Counted from the stretch's first letter, positions 17,738 through 28,386 are shown. The stretch: DNA of 64,000 nucleotides from Gammaproteobacteria bacterium (GCA_030433275.1 JAUILK010000006.1:46528-110527), one strand, 5' to 3'. Notes: generated by a model not told the origin, from the letters alone. Program-made: numbers and translations.

Positions 17738-19276
17738 ATGGATATTCGAGCGCAAGTCTCTATGGTTTTCCATCTCGACAAGTGCATTGGCTGTCATACT
17801 TGCAGCATCGCCTGTAAGAATATCTGGACCGACCGCCAAGGCACCGAGTACATGTGGTGGAACAACGTTGAAACGAAGCCCGGTACTGGTTACCCGACAC
17901 AGTGGGAGGACCAGGAGAAATACAAGGGTGGTTGGGAGCGTGATTCCCGTGGGCGGCTGAAGCTGAAGCTGCAGGGGCGAGCGGGTGCGCTCACCAATAT
18001 TTTCTACAATCCGAGTCTGCCGACCTTGGATGATTACTACGAGCCCTGGACGTACGATTATAAGAATCTGTTCGATGCGCCAGAGGGTGACGATCAGCCG
18101 ACCGCCCGTGCCGTCTCGCTGGTGACCGGCGATTTCATGGACACCCTCGAAGCCGGGCCGAACTGGGACGATGATATGGGTGGTTCCGAGGTCTATGCGG
18201 CCAACGACCCCAACGTCCTCAAGTCCCTTAGCGAGTCCGAGCAGCAGTCGCTCAAGACTCTTGAGCAGACCGTGTTTTTCTATCTGCCGCGTATCTGCAA
18301 CCATTGCCTAAACCCGGGCTGCGTGGCGGCCTGCCCGACCGGCGCTATCTACAAGCGCGGTGAGGATGGGATCGTTCTGATCAGCCAGAATCGGTGCCGT
18401 GCGTGGCGTATGTGCGTTTCTGGCTGTCCTTATAAAAAGACCTATTTCAACTGGTCCACTGGTAAGTCAGAGAAGTGCATTTTGTGCTATCCGCGTCTTG
18501 AGAGCGGGCAGCCTCCGGCCTGCTTCCATTCCTGTGTCGGGCGTATCCGCTATATCGGCATGGTGCTGTACGACGCCGATGGCATTGAGCAAGCGGCGCG
18601 CTCTCCCGACGACGGTTTGGTCGACGCGCAGCGGGCGCTGATCAAAGATCCGTATGATCCGGAAGTCATTGCGGGGGCCAAGCGCAACGGCATCGGTGAT
18701 GCTGTGATTACGGCCGCGCAGAACTCGCCGGTTTATAAGTTCGTGAAGCGTTGGGGTTTGGCGTTGCCGTTGCACCCCGAGTTCCGCACAATGCCCATGC
18801 TCTTCTACGTGCCGCCGTTGCTGCCGGTTATTGCGGCGATTCGGGACGGGCAATACGAGACCACGGCGGGCATGGAGACGGCGCCGGCAGACGAGACCGG
18901 GCCGAATCTTAACACGGTCGATAAGGCTCGGATTCCCATGCAATACATGGCGAGCCTGTTTACCGCCGGCAATGTCGAGAAGATCAAGCAGGTTTACCAT
19001 AAGCTGGTGGCGGTGCGTATGTATATGCGCTCCGAGCAGGTCGGCGATCAGAGAGAAGAGGATGTCCAGGAGGCATTGCGGCGGGCGGAGTTTACGCCCG
19101 AGCAGTGTGTTTCGGTCTTCGAGCTCACTTCCCTGCCCACATTCGAAGAGCGCTTTGTGGTTCCGCCGATGGAGCGTGAGCGGGCGATGGACGGTGAGTT
19201 GCCGCCGCTTGATCCATACAGCCGTAAAGCGGCGGGTGGATTCGGCTTCAGGGATGCCCCCGCGCGGAGGTTCTGA
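17738..19276 (+). CDS. nxrB: NxrB/NarH family iron-sulfur beta subunit
   Basis: A 512-residue ferredoxin-like subunit with four Cys clusters: CIGCHTCSIAC near residue 17, CNHCLNPGCVAAC near 188, CRAWRMCVSGC near 217 (Trp replaces one Cys, the mark of the 3Fe-4S centre of NarH) and CILCYPR with a later CFHSC near 250. It relays electrons from the alpha-subunit Fe-S centre to the haem b anchor. The N-terminus MDIRAQVSMVFHLDKC and the short C-terminus (512 vs about 513 in Nitrobacter) favour NxrB. AGGAGG precedes the start. The nxrJ start follows the stop by one base, implying tight coupling. Confidence 0.9.
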   Translation: MDIRAQVSMVFHLDKCIGCHTCSIACKNIWTDRQGTEYMWWNNVETKPGTGYPTQWEDQEKYKGGWERDSRGRLKLKLQGRAGALTNIFYNPSLPTLDDYYEPWTYDYKNLFDAPEGDDQPTARAVSLVTGDFMDTLEAGPNWDDDMGGSEVYAANDPNVLKSLSESEQQSLKTLEQTVFFYLPRICNHCLNPGCVAACPTGAIYKRGEDGIVLISQNRCRAWRMCVSGCPYKKTYFNWSTGKSEKCILCYPRLESGQPPACFHSCVGRIRYIGMVLYDADGIEQAARSPDDGLVDAQRALIKDPYDPEVIAGAKRNGIGDAVITAAQNSPVYKFVKRWGLALPLHPEFRTMPMLFYVPPLLPVIAAIRDGQYETTAGMETAPADETGPNLNTVDKARIPMQYMASLFTAGNVEKIKQVYHKLVAVRMYMRSEQVGDQREEDVQEALRRAEFTPEQCVSVFELTSLPTFEERFVVPPMERERAMDGELPPLDPYSRKAAGGFGFRDAPARRF

Positions 19277-19277
19277 C

Positions 19278-20072
19278 GTGCGGAGTAGCAGTAATGTAGT
19301 AATGGTGGTGCCGAAGCGCGTTTTTACGCTCTTCGGCACTATTTTCGACTACCCGACCCAAGACCTTAGTGCGCAGGTTGCGGAATGTGAGGAGGTTATC
19401 GGCGACCGAGTCCCTGAAGCGGTCGCCGATCTCGTAGAGTTTCGCAAGACGGTGGAAGAGTCATCCCTAGGCTACCTTGAAGAGGTGCATACCGCCTTCT
19501 TCGATCTTACGCCCGTTTGCAGGCCTTATGTGGGTTATCACCTTTTTGGGGAAACGTATCGCCGGAGTATTTTTATGATCCGGCTCAAGGAGCTCTATGC
19601 GGAGCGGGGATTCAAGGTGGCTGGTACGGAGCTGCCGGATCGCTTATCCGTGTTTCTGAGTTTCCTTGGGGTCAACGAGGATCAGGCGCTCGGGCGTGAG
19701 CTCATCGATGAGGCTCTAGCGCCGGCGATAGCTAAGATGACCGGCATGGAGGTTCCCGTGAGTCGCGTTATAGCAGGTCGCGGGCGGCGGCGTTCGGCCA
19801 AAAAAGAGAAAGAGGAGGTCGGCCCCGTTCCGGGAGGCGCGCATTCCGATCCCGAGCTACCAGGCACGGGGGATGAGGCGACCGAGCTGCACGGTGATAG
19901 CCACGGTGGCAACGTGGAAGGCGGTGTTTTGCTTGAGGGTGTGCAAGAATCAGCGGGTCTGTCGGGCAGCATTGAGTGTCTATATGTAAAGCCGCTGCGG
20001 TCCCTCGCACGGGTTATCCCGGCGTTGTGGGAACCGGAACGGAAGGCGGCTGCGGGCCGCGCTGATCTATAA
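19278..20072 (+). CDS. nxrJ: NarJ/NxrJ-like molybdoenzyme assembly chaperone with low-complexity insert
   Basis: A 264-residue protein whose first 155 or so residues match the NarJ (TorD-like) family (FDYP near residue 20, ELPDRLSVFLSFL in the middle). NarJ-type chaperones hold the alpha subunit until cofactor insertion and are not part of the mature enzyme. The GTG at 19278 is preferred: GGAGG lies 7 nt upstream, inside the end of nxrB. ATG 19302 would remove 8 residues but has no spaced site. From about residue 170 there is a charged, Gly/Glu/His/Asp-rich stretch of 60-70 residues, then a conserved-looking LYVKPLRSL tail. nxrI follows after 12 nt. Confidence 0.85.
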   Translation: MRSSSNVVMVVPKRVFTLFGTIFDYPTQDLSAQVAECEEVIGDRVPEAVADLVEFRKTVEESSLGYLEEVHTAFFDLTPVCRPYVGYHLFGETYRRSIFMIRLKELYAERGFKVAGTELPDRLSVFLSFLGVNEDQALGRELIDEALAPAIAKMTGMEVPVSRVIAGRGRRRSAKKEKEEVGPVPGGAHSDPELPGTGDEATELHGDSHGGNVEGGVLLEGVQESAGLSGSIECLYVKPLRSLARVIPALWEPERKAAAGRADL

Positions 20073-20084
20073 GAGGAGCAAGCG

Positions 20085-20774
20085 ATGTCGGATGTTATAT
20101 TTGTGGGGTTTCCTTACGTCGCGCTGGCGCTCGCCATTCTGGTGGGTATTTATCGGTATCGGTCGGATACCTTTTCGTATTCCAGCTTTTCTTCCCAGTT
20201 ACTTGAAAATCAAAAATTGTTTTGGGGCTCCGCGCTTTGGCATTATTCGGTCGTCTTAATACTGCTGGCGCATTTTATTGCTTTCTTGCTGCCGCCACTG
20301 TGGGGTGGGATCGTCGGTGGGTCTCTGCGGTTTTTCCTTGAATCGCTTGGCCTGATTCTCTCCCTGGTTGGTTTTCTTGCTCTGGGCTGGCTCATGATGC
20401 GGCGTTTCTCTACCCGGCGTATTTATGTGGTTACTACCCGCATGGACTGGGTCGTTGTCGGCTTGCTGGCGTTCCAGATGATACTGGGTTTCGTGGTGTC
20501 CTTGTCATACCGCTGGGGCGGTGAATGGTTTGTTTCCAGCACGGCGCCTTGGCTTTGGTCATTGGTGACCTTCAGCCCCAAGCCGGAGTATGTCACCGCG
20601 TTTCCGTTTTTGATTCAGTTGCATTTCTTCACTGGATTCCTGCTCATTGCACTGTTTCCCTTCTCGCGCTTGGTTCACTTGGTGGCTTTCCCGATCGGTT
20701 ATCTGTGGAGGCCCTATCAGCGTGTGATTTGGAACCGTGCACCACGGCCAGGCCCAGGGTTCCGGACTTCATAA
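20085..20774 (+). CDS. nxrI: NarI/NxrI-like haem b membrane anchor (gamma subunit)
   Basis: A 229-residue protein with five predicted transmembrane helices. Paired His53/His63 (one helix) and His180/His198 match the four ligands of the two haems b in NarI (His56, 66, 187, 205 in E. coli). It anchors the alpha-beta dimer to the inner membrane and passes electrons between the Fe-S chain and quinone or a cytochrome. A strong ribosome site (GAGGAGC) precedes the ATG. It is the last gene of the operon and is followed by a large hairpin. Confidence 0.92.
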   Translation: MSDVIFVGFPYVALALAILVGIYRYRSDTFSYSSFSSQLLENQKLFWGSALWHYSVVLILLAHFIAFLLPPLWGGIVGGSLRFFLESLGLILSLVGFLALGWLMMRRFSTRRIYVVTTRMDWVVVGLLAFQMILGFVVSLSYRWGGEWFVSSTAPWLWSLVTFSPKPEYVTAFPFLIQLHFFTGFLLIALFPFSRLVHLVAFPIGYLWRPYQRVIWNRAPRPGPGFRTS

Positions 20775-20847
20775 GTACAGAAAAGATATACATTTAATTG
20801 GTATGGTTGTTTTGTTCATAAGAGTGTGAACTGAAGACCAAGAGAGG

Positions 20848-20901
20848 GCCCGCCATCCACCGGAGCAGATCAGCAGAATTTGCTTTCGGCGGGTGGCGGG
20901 C
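20848..20901 (+). terminator. Large hairpin closing the nxr operon
   Basis: Arms 20848-20862 and 20887-20901 pair at 14 of 15 positions (one G-T, one A-C mismatch) around a 24-nt loop; the tail is ATTTACTTT. Stem strength and position suggest termination or 3' mRNA protection. Confidence 0.6.
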
Positions 20902-21315
20902 ATTTACTTTCTCAAGTAATAAAAGTTGAAAATAGCAGCAAACCGCACCAGCAGTATTTGGTTTTTACCCGATGTTCGATTTGTTTGGGTTTCGGCAATG
21001 GATAGGTTACATTCTCTGGCGCATACATTTGCTTTCTAGGTCAGTACGTATTCGTGTATAAGGCGCTGCTGTGTGTCAAGAAGGCCACTCTAAGATTCAT
21101 GCTTACACCTTAGTCTGGTTCAGTCAGAATGATGGGGTATATAAAAATAACTTAGTGAAAAGTTTTTGAGTGATAAAAACCATGGAATTGATTTGAGAGG
21201 CAATAACAAAGTTCGCTAGCGGTGGATTGTTCGCTTTTTCTATATGCTGAGTTGGTTGACGAGTTTTATATAAATTCGTTTTTCGATATGTGTTTTACCG
21301 AAGTAGGAGGTAGAA
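20902..21315 (+). other. AT-rich intergenic region between nxr and the DnaQ-like gene
   Basis: 414 bp, clearly more AT-rich than the flanks, with many T/A runs and no gene. It ends in a very good ribosome site, AGGAGG (21305-21310), 5 nt before the GTG start of the next gene. TTGACG (21256-21261) and TATATAAAT (21267-21275) are promoter-like but not correctly spaced, so I assign no promoter. Confidence 0.5.
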
Positions 21316-21900
21316 GTGGCTTATATTGCATTATCAATAAAGAATGTTCGTATAGCGGCTGATAAAGGCTCTCGAGTCGTGGAAATAGCGGCTATAGAGA
21401 TGCGTGATGGTGCGCCGACAGGAGAGAAATTCCATCGCTATATTAATCCTGATATCGAGGTTGAGGAGAGCGCATTACAGGAGTTGGGTCTTAGTTCTAA
21501 GAAACTAGCCGATAAACCAGTGTTTTCCGAAATTGCCCCTTATTTAATTGATTTTATACGGGGACGTGCCGTTATTGCTTATAAGCTGGATCAGGTCGCA
21601 GTGTTAGAAAGGGAGTTCGTGCATCTAATAGGCCGTTTGCTTCCGCCTTGGAAGGCGCGCGGCTGGGACTTGGATGAACAATGCAGCCTCCAGTCTCTAG
21701 CGATGTTGGCCCGGGTGGTTGAAGTACCGGGTGATGAGCTTGAAGCTATCTGCTCTCATTACGATGTAGAGCCTCCGCAGTCGTTGGGCGCAGAGGATGA
21801 GGCGAAATGTGTCGGAGCCGTGTACGCGGCTATGGAGCCGGATCTTATCACTTGGGAGCGTGAGCACGGTGAGTTGCTTGTAAGCGATCCGGATAATTAG
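21316..21900 (+). CDS. DnaQ-like 3'-5' exonuclease homologue lacking catalytic residues
   Basis: A 194-residue protein with the DEDD exonuclease fold as in DNA polymerase III epsilon: VVEIAAIEM, TGEKFHRYINPDIEVEE, LADKPVF, IDFIRG and LEAICSHYDVE match epsilon in order and spacing. The metal-binding residues are gone: the first-strand DTE aligns with hydrophobic or neutral residues (YIALSIK), and the final His/Asp (HGALLD) become Leu/Glu in LGAEDE. So it is probably a non-catalytic binding or scaffolding protein. It starts with GTG behind a perfect AGGAGG. Its base composition is lower in GC than its neighbours, suggesting transfer or a different history. It is monocistronic, after nxr. Confidence 0.7.
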   Translation: MAYIALSIKNVRIAADKGSRVVEIAAIEMRDGAPTGEKFHRYINPDIEVEESALQELGLSSKKLADKPVFSEIAPYLIDFIRGRAVIAYKLDQVAVLEREFVHLIGRLLPPWKARGWDLDEQCSLQSLAMLARVVEVPGDELEAICSHYDVEPPQSLGAEDEAKCVGAVYAAMEPDLITWEREHGELLVSDPDN

Positions 21901-21936
21901 GGAAGGCGGTTAATTGAATTGATCTGTTCGCCTTGA

Positions 21937-21973
21937 GCCCTTCGGCTAGCTCAGGAGAATCCTGTCGAAGGGC
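21937..21973. repeat. REP-like palindrome
   Basis: GCCCTTCG (21937-21944) pairs with CGAAGGGC (21966-21973) around an inner CAGGA-GAA-TCCTG stem (21952-21964). The words TTCGACAGG and CTCAGG recall dispersed REP-type palindromes. It lies between the converging DnaQ-like and yheT genes and might also act as a bidirectional terminator. I saw no second copy in the window. Confidence 0.5.
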
Positions 21974-22133
21974 GTTCTTAAGAGTTGACGCTGTTATATG
22001 GAAAGTTTCCTTCTTCCTGCGACAAGCCAGCTTTAAGGATAGTCTAAAAGTCCAACTCGAACGGAGTTTTTAGTTTTAGAGATTTTTTGGCTGATCTGTC
22101 CGTTCGGCCCAGGTTATTTGGGTAACGCAGTGT

Positions 22134-23150
22134 TCAGGCAGCTGTTTTCAATATCGATAGTAAGTAAGCAACGACACGGCGTTCCAGCCAATAGTCAGCG
22201 TGCCATGGCCAATGGCCCTGAACGAAACCCACGTGGCCGCCACGATGAGTGAGTTCAAGTTGGACGTGCGGAGGGAATTGGTGATTCAAGACGATGCTGG
22301 GTAAAGGAGCGAACGGATCGTCGTGGGCATGGATGATTAGGGTGGCGTGTCTGATCGCATGGAGGTGTGGGGCGCAGCTACAGCATCGATAGTAGTCTGC
22401 GGCATCGTTGTAACCATGTAAGGGTGCCGTAATGTAGGTATCGAACGCGCTCAGCGTACGAACGGCGTGAAGCTGCTGCATTGAAATTGGTGTGTTGTTG
22501 CGGTCGGCGTATTTGCGGTGTAATAGTTGTTTTAGGCGGCGTAACAGATCCCATTGATAAACGCGGGCAAAGCTTCGGTTGAGTGTGTCGGTGCAAGCCG
22601 CAAGATCAAAGGGTACCGAGATGGCGACCGCGGCATCCACTGGCGCTTTCGAATCAGTGATAAGCCAATTGAGAAGTATACTGCCACCCAACGAAAAGCC
22701 GACTACGCCGATGGGTCGATTTGGGCCGCGCGCCTGGAGATTCTGGACGACAACCTCCAGATCTTGCCATGCACCTGCGTGGTACAGCCGATCGCTGTGG
22801 TTCGGCTGTAAACCAGCGCCACGATATTCCATGATGACGCCCTGTAATCCGTGTTTACTAAGTGCTTGGAGCATACCGAGTGCGTAACCGGAATTGGCAC
22901 AACCGCCGAGTCCGTGGAGAATCAGAACCAGCGCCCCATCGCGGCGCGGCCCCCATACGAGCTTGATGCAGTCCTCATCTGGAAGGGTAAGCCACTGCCA
23001 TCGCACCCGCAGCTTAGGGCGCGGGCGTATCAGCGCGGGCCATAGTGTTTGGCTATTTCCCCCAGGTAGCCACCACGCCGCTCGGAAGGGGGCGGCGGAC
23101 CCAGTGTTACTGATGATTTGACCGATGTGTTCGCCAGCTTGATCGGGCAT
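22134..23150 (-). CDS. YheT-family alpha/beta hydrolase
   Basis: A 338-residue alpha/beta hydrolase: oxyanion region LHGLGGCANS (about residue 79), a nucleophile elbow GFSLGGS (about 146) and a terminal catalytic His in HRGGHVGF. The N-terminal FRAAWWLPGGNSQTLWP is diagnostic for the YheT/ABHD1-3 family. The substrate in bacteria is unknown; ester or lipid hydrolysis is likely. It lies downstream of acs on the same strand with a 47-nt gap, so the two may be co-transcribed. Confidence 0.85.
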   Translation of the reverse strand: MPDQAGEHIGQIISNTGSAAPFRAAWWLPGGNSQTLWPALIRPRPKLRVRWQWLTLPDEDCIKLVWGPRRDGALVLILHGLGGCANSGYALGMLQALSKHGLQGVIMEYRGAGLQPNHSDRLYHAGAWQDLEVVVQNLQARGPNRPIGVVGFSLGGSILLNWLITDSKAPVDAAVAISVPFDLAACTDTLNRSFARVYQWDLLRRLKQLLHRKYADRNNTPISMQQLHAVRTLSAFDTYITAPLHGYNDAADYYRCCSCAPHLHAIRHATLIIHAHDDPFAPLPSIVLNHQFPPHVQLELTHRGGHVGFVQGHWPWHADYWLERRVVAYLLSILKTAA

Positions 23151-23197
23151 CTAGCGTCAAATTAGATCAGGGTATAACTCCTTATCGAGGCGGCGGT

Positions 23198-25135
<1,938 letters not shown>

Positions 25136-25332
25136 CTTTCGTGCTCCTTGGTACTGGGTGCGTCCGCATGCGTAAGCTTGCCGGCGCTGCTGGAGTTTGG
25201 TTTTAACATGGGGCGCGTCAGTTGGCGATTGCCAATACGTTCAGCTGTTCTCGCGGTCAGTTCGCTGATCCCTGCTATCTTTCAAGCCTAGCAGAGCCGG
25301 GCGGATTTCTGATACGTGAGCGCCGCAGCTGA

Positions 25333-26274
25333 TTACAGCTTGAGTGCCGCAGGCGGACTGAGTAGGCGCTGCGGTCGCCAGTGCCGTAACGCCCATTCCA
25401 ACAGTTCGTCCACCGGAGCGGCTTGCAGTTTGTCTGGGGGAGTCTGCTTGAGAAATGTCAAGGCGCTGTGGAGCCAAGGGCCGGCGCGGTTCGGGCACAC
25501 CGGCGATGCCTGGGTTTGCTTGCTCAACTTTTTGCCTACAGTATCTCGGGCGATTGGCAGATGTAGGTAACGCGGTGTTGGCAGATCGAGCTTTTGCTGG
25601 AGCAGAATTTGCGGTGGTGTACAGTTCAGGAGATCGCCACCACGCACCACATCAGTCACCCCGAGTGCCGCATCATCCAGGACGGTTGCTAAATGGTAGG
25701 CGTACAAGCCATCCGCTCGTCGTATTATGAAGTCGCCGAACATCTGTTCCAGATCCACCTGCTGGATTCCGATGCAGGCGCGATCCCGGAAACGAATCGG
25801 TGCCGAGCGGCTTAGCATGCGCCAGGAGCGGGGCGGTCGGTCGGTCGGATATCCTGCCCGACAGGTTCCGGGATAGATGTACCCAGCCGGTCCCAAGCGA
25901 CCTGTTCGGCTGATCTCGCGGCGCGAGCAAGCGCACGGGAAGGCAAGGCCCGCGCGTTGTAGATGTGCCAGTGCCGCCTGATACGCCTCTTCACGCGTGC
26001 TTTGGTAGACCACCGAGCCGTCCCACCACAAACCGAAATCATCCAATGTCCGTAATATCGAAACAGCGGCACCCGGCACATTCCGCAGACGGTCTAGATC
26101 ATCGATGCGTACCGCCCACCGGCCATTCTGTGCACGAGCATCCAGCCAGCTGCCGAGAGCCGCCACCAGTGAGCCGAAATGCAGCGGTCCGGTCGGGCTT
26201 GGCGCGAATCGCCCGATGTAGGTGCTCTGGCGAGGCTGATGCGCGGTCTGCTGATTAATACCTTCCCTGATCAT
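25333..26274 (-). CDS. gluQ: GluQ, glutamyl-queuosine tRNA(Asp) synthetase
   Basis: A 313-residue glutamyl-tRNA synthetase paralogue without the anticodon-binding domain. GRFAPSPTGPLHFGS is the HIGH-type signature, RIDDLDRLRNVPG follows near residue 57, and KKLSKQ is the KMSKS loop. Zinc ligands are probably the Cys residues in FPCACSRRE and YPGTCR. It attaches glutamate to queuosine at position 34 of tRNA-Asp; a tRNA-Asp and queF are both in this window. The start (ATG 26274) has no clear ribosome site and overlaps the promoter region of the divergent aminotransferase. Confidence 0.93.
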   Translation of the reverse strand: MIREGINQQTAHQPRQSTYIGRFAPSPTGPLHFGSLVAALGSWLDARAQNGRWAVRIDDLDRLRNVPGAAVSILRTLDDFGLWWDGSVVYQSTREEAYQAALAHLQRAGLAFPCACSRREISRTGRLGPAGYIYPGTCRAGYPTDRPPRSWRMLSRSAPIRFRDRACIGIQQVDLEQMFGDFIIRRADGLYAYHLATVLDDAALGVTDVVRGGDLLNCTPPQILLQQKLDLPTPRYLHLPIARDTVGKKLSKQTQASPVCPNRAGPWLHSALTFLKQTPPDKLQAAPVDELLEWALRHWRPQRLLSPPAALKL

Positions 26275-26352
26275 TATTTAGCGTTTAATGTTTGGCATAC
26301 TGGGTTGGTCGCGTACCGACGGCGTATGGGGCTGAGTAGAGGGGGGCTTGGT

Positions 26353-27528
26353 TTGAACCATCCCAACTATCTGTGCTTGGCCGGTAGAGTCGCACGCATC
26401 CGGCCATTCTATGTCATGGAACTACTGCGGCGAGTTCGGGAACTCGAGGCGCAGGGGCATGATATCGTGCATATGGAGATAGGTGAGCCGGATTTTGCCA
26501 CGGCCGCACCGGTGGTCGAGGCTGGCATCCGCGCCCTACGCAAGGGATACACTCACTACCTGCCTGCAGCGGGCTTGCCGGCTTTACGCGAGGCGATTGC
26601 CGGACATTATGCCGATCGCTACGGAGTATGGATCGATCCCCACCGAATTTTCATAACGCCAGGGGCGAGTGGAGCCCTGCTGCTTGCGATGGCGTTGGTG
26701 GTAAATCCCGGCGAAGAGGTCTTGGTCGCTGATCCCGGCTATCCATGCAATCGCAACTTCATCGAGTTAGTCAATGGCGTTCCTCGCAGTTTGTCGGTGA
26801 CCGCGGTCGACGGCTATCAGCTTACTTCTGAGGTTGTAGCATCCGCTTGGGGTGAGCGTACGGCGGCCGTGCTCATCGGCTCGCCCGGCAATCCCACCGG
26901 TACGCTTGCGAGTGCCGCACAGTTGCAGGATCTCGACGCGGAGGTACGGCATCGGCAGGGCATGCTGATCGCCGATGAGATCTATCATGGCTTGCACTAT
27001 GTCGCCGATCCCGCGAGCGCGGTGCAGTACTGTCGGCAGGCGTTGATTGTCAACAGTTTCTCGAAATATTATGGCATGACTGGCTGGCGTCTAGGCTGGC
27101 TGGTGGTCCCCAGCGGTTACGAGGCGGCGGCGGAGAAACTGCTCCAGAATTTTTTCATCAACGCTTCGACACCGGCGCAATATGCGGCGCTGGCGTGCTT
27201 TACGGCGCGGGCGCACGAGATCTTCGAGCAACGCCGTGAGGCTTTCCGGCAGCGTCGCGATTTTTTGGCGCCGGCTCTGTGTGAGTTAGGGTTCCGTCTG
27301 CCGTGCAGGCCCGATGGGGCCTTTTATCTTTATGCAGACTGCTCAGCGTTGGCCGATGACAGTAATGATTTGACTCGGCTCCTGTTGGAGGAGGCGGGGG
27401 TGGCGGTTACACCCGGGCTCGATTTCGAGCGCACAGCACCGCATCGGCATCTGCGTTTTGCCTATACGACGTCGCTCCCGCGTTTGCAAGAGGGTGTGCA
27501 CCGAATCGCCGGCTACTTGGGGCGCTGA
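26353..27528 (+). CDS. Class I/II PLP-dependent aminotransferase
   Basis: A fold-type I aminotransferase of about 391 residues. HMEIGEPDFATAAP near the N-terminus, SPGNPTGTL in the middle and SFSKYYGMTGWRLGW with the PLP-binding Lys are family motifs. The amino-acid specificity is not readable. The TTG at 26353 is chosen because AGAGGGGG lies about 7 nt upstream and the protein then starts close to the conserved RVARIRPFYVMELL segment; ATG 26326 (9 residues longer) is possible, and earlier in-frame ATGs lie inside gluQ. It is divergent from gluQ and convergent with cysZ. Confidence 0.85.
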   Translation: MNHPNYLCLAGRVARIRPFYVMELLRRVRELEAQGHDIVHMEIGEPDFATAAPVVEAGIRALRKGYTHYLPAAGLPALREAIAGHYADRYGVWIDPHRIFITPGASGALLLAMALVVNPGEEVLVADPGYPCNRNFIELVNGVPRSLSVTAVDGYQLTSEVVASAWGERTAAVLIGSPGNPTGTLASAAQLQDLDAEVRHRQGMLIADEIYHGLHYVADPASAVQYCRQALIVNSFSKYYGMTGWRLGWLVVPSGYEAAAEKLLQNFFINASTPAQYAALACFTARAHEIFEQRREAFRQRRDFLAPALCELGFRLPCRPDGAFYLYADCSALADDSNDLTRLLLEEAGVAVTPGLDFERTAPHRHLRFAYTTSLPRLQEGVHRIAGYLGR

Positions 27529-27597
27529 TATCGATCTGGCGCTGCCGCCAGAGGGCACCCGCCCATGCTCAAGCTTCCGGCAAGATCTACCGTGGGA

Positions 27598-28386
27598 TTA
27601 GGCGGCTTGGGTAGTAGTGCGACTGCGAAGATCCGCTTGCAGCAGGGTGGCACCGATCACTGCTGTGGGCATGGCCACTAGATTAACGAACGGGATGATG
27701 GTCATGCACAGCACACCGGCGCCAAATCCTAGATGGAGCAAACTGTGTTGGTGTGTTATGCGCCGCTGTTCGCGAAAGGGGATGCCTCGGTTACCGAGCG
27801 GATAGTCACCGTATTCCAGGGCGATGATCCAGGCGCCGTAAAGGCCCCACAAAAACGGCGCTACGATTTGGACGACGGGGATAATGAACAATACCAGCAG
27901 CGGTATTCCGAGCAGCGTGAAATAGGCGATTTTACGCAACTCATCTATGATCGCCTCGATTGCCTCAAGTAGGAATGCTTTACCTTTGGGTGCCTGTGGT
28001 GGGGACTTTCCGGTTATGTGGTGCTCGGCCCGTGCGGAGAGCAGGCTATTAAAGGGGGAGCCGATCAAGTTGGCGAGCGCGGTGAACGAATAAAAGATCA
28101 CCACTACAGCAGCCAGCAGGAACAAAGGCCAGAGCAGCCAGCGTATGGTTCCTTCCAGAAACGTCAGTAGCTGACCGAACGTGCCGCTATGTTGGGACGG
28201 TATGGCTGGTGGCAGGAGCCACAGCAGCAGATTGTGGAACCACTCGGTGCCCCACCAGAGCAGACCCGCGAATACCAGCACGTTGACTATGATCGGTAGC
28301 AAGACGAAGCGCCGCAATCCTCGGGCCATCAGGAGTTGAAAGCCCTGTGGGACATAGGTGATGCCGTGCAGAAAATCCGTCAGCAT
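27598..28386 (-). CDS. cysZ: CysZ-like sulfate transporter (EI24 family)
   Basis: A 262-residue integral membrane protein with at least four hydrophobic segments. GIRRF-like GLRRFVLLPIIVN near residue 24, NLIGSPFNSLLSA near 110 and EYGDYPLGNRGIPF near 195 match E. coli CysZ (253 aa). CysZ supports sulfate uptake for assimilation. It is convergent with the aminotransferase and lies about 180 nt downstream of queF on the same strand, probably as a separate unit. Confidence 0.88.
   Translation of the reverse strand: MLTDFLHGITYVPQGFQLLMARGLRRFVLLPIIVNVLVFAGLLWWGTEWFHNLLLWLLPPAIPSQHSGTFGQLLTFLEGTIRWLLWPLFLLAAVVVIFYSFTALANLIGSPFNSLLSARAEHHITGKSPPQAPKGKAFLLEAIEAIIDELRKIAYFTLLGIPLLVLFIIPVVQIVAPFLWGLYGAWIIALEYGDYPLGNRGIPFREQRRITHQHSLLHLGFGAGVLCMTIIPFVNLVAMPTAVIGATLLQADLRSRTTTQAA

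Noticed and set aside
18831..19277. 5' extension of the nxrJ frame over nxrB
   Set aside because: The frame stays open by chance through the end of nxrB. NarJ-like sequence starts only after 19278, where a GGAGG-spaced GTG is found.
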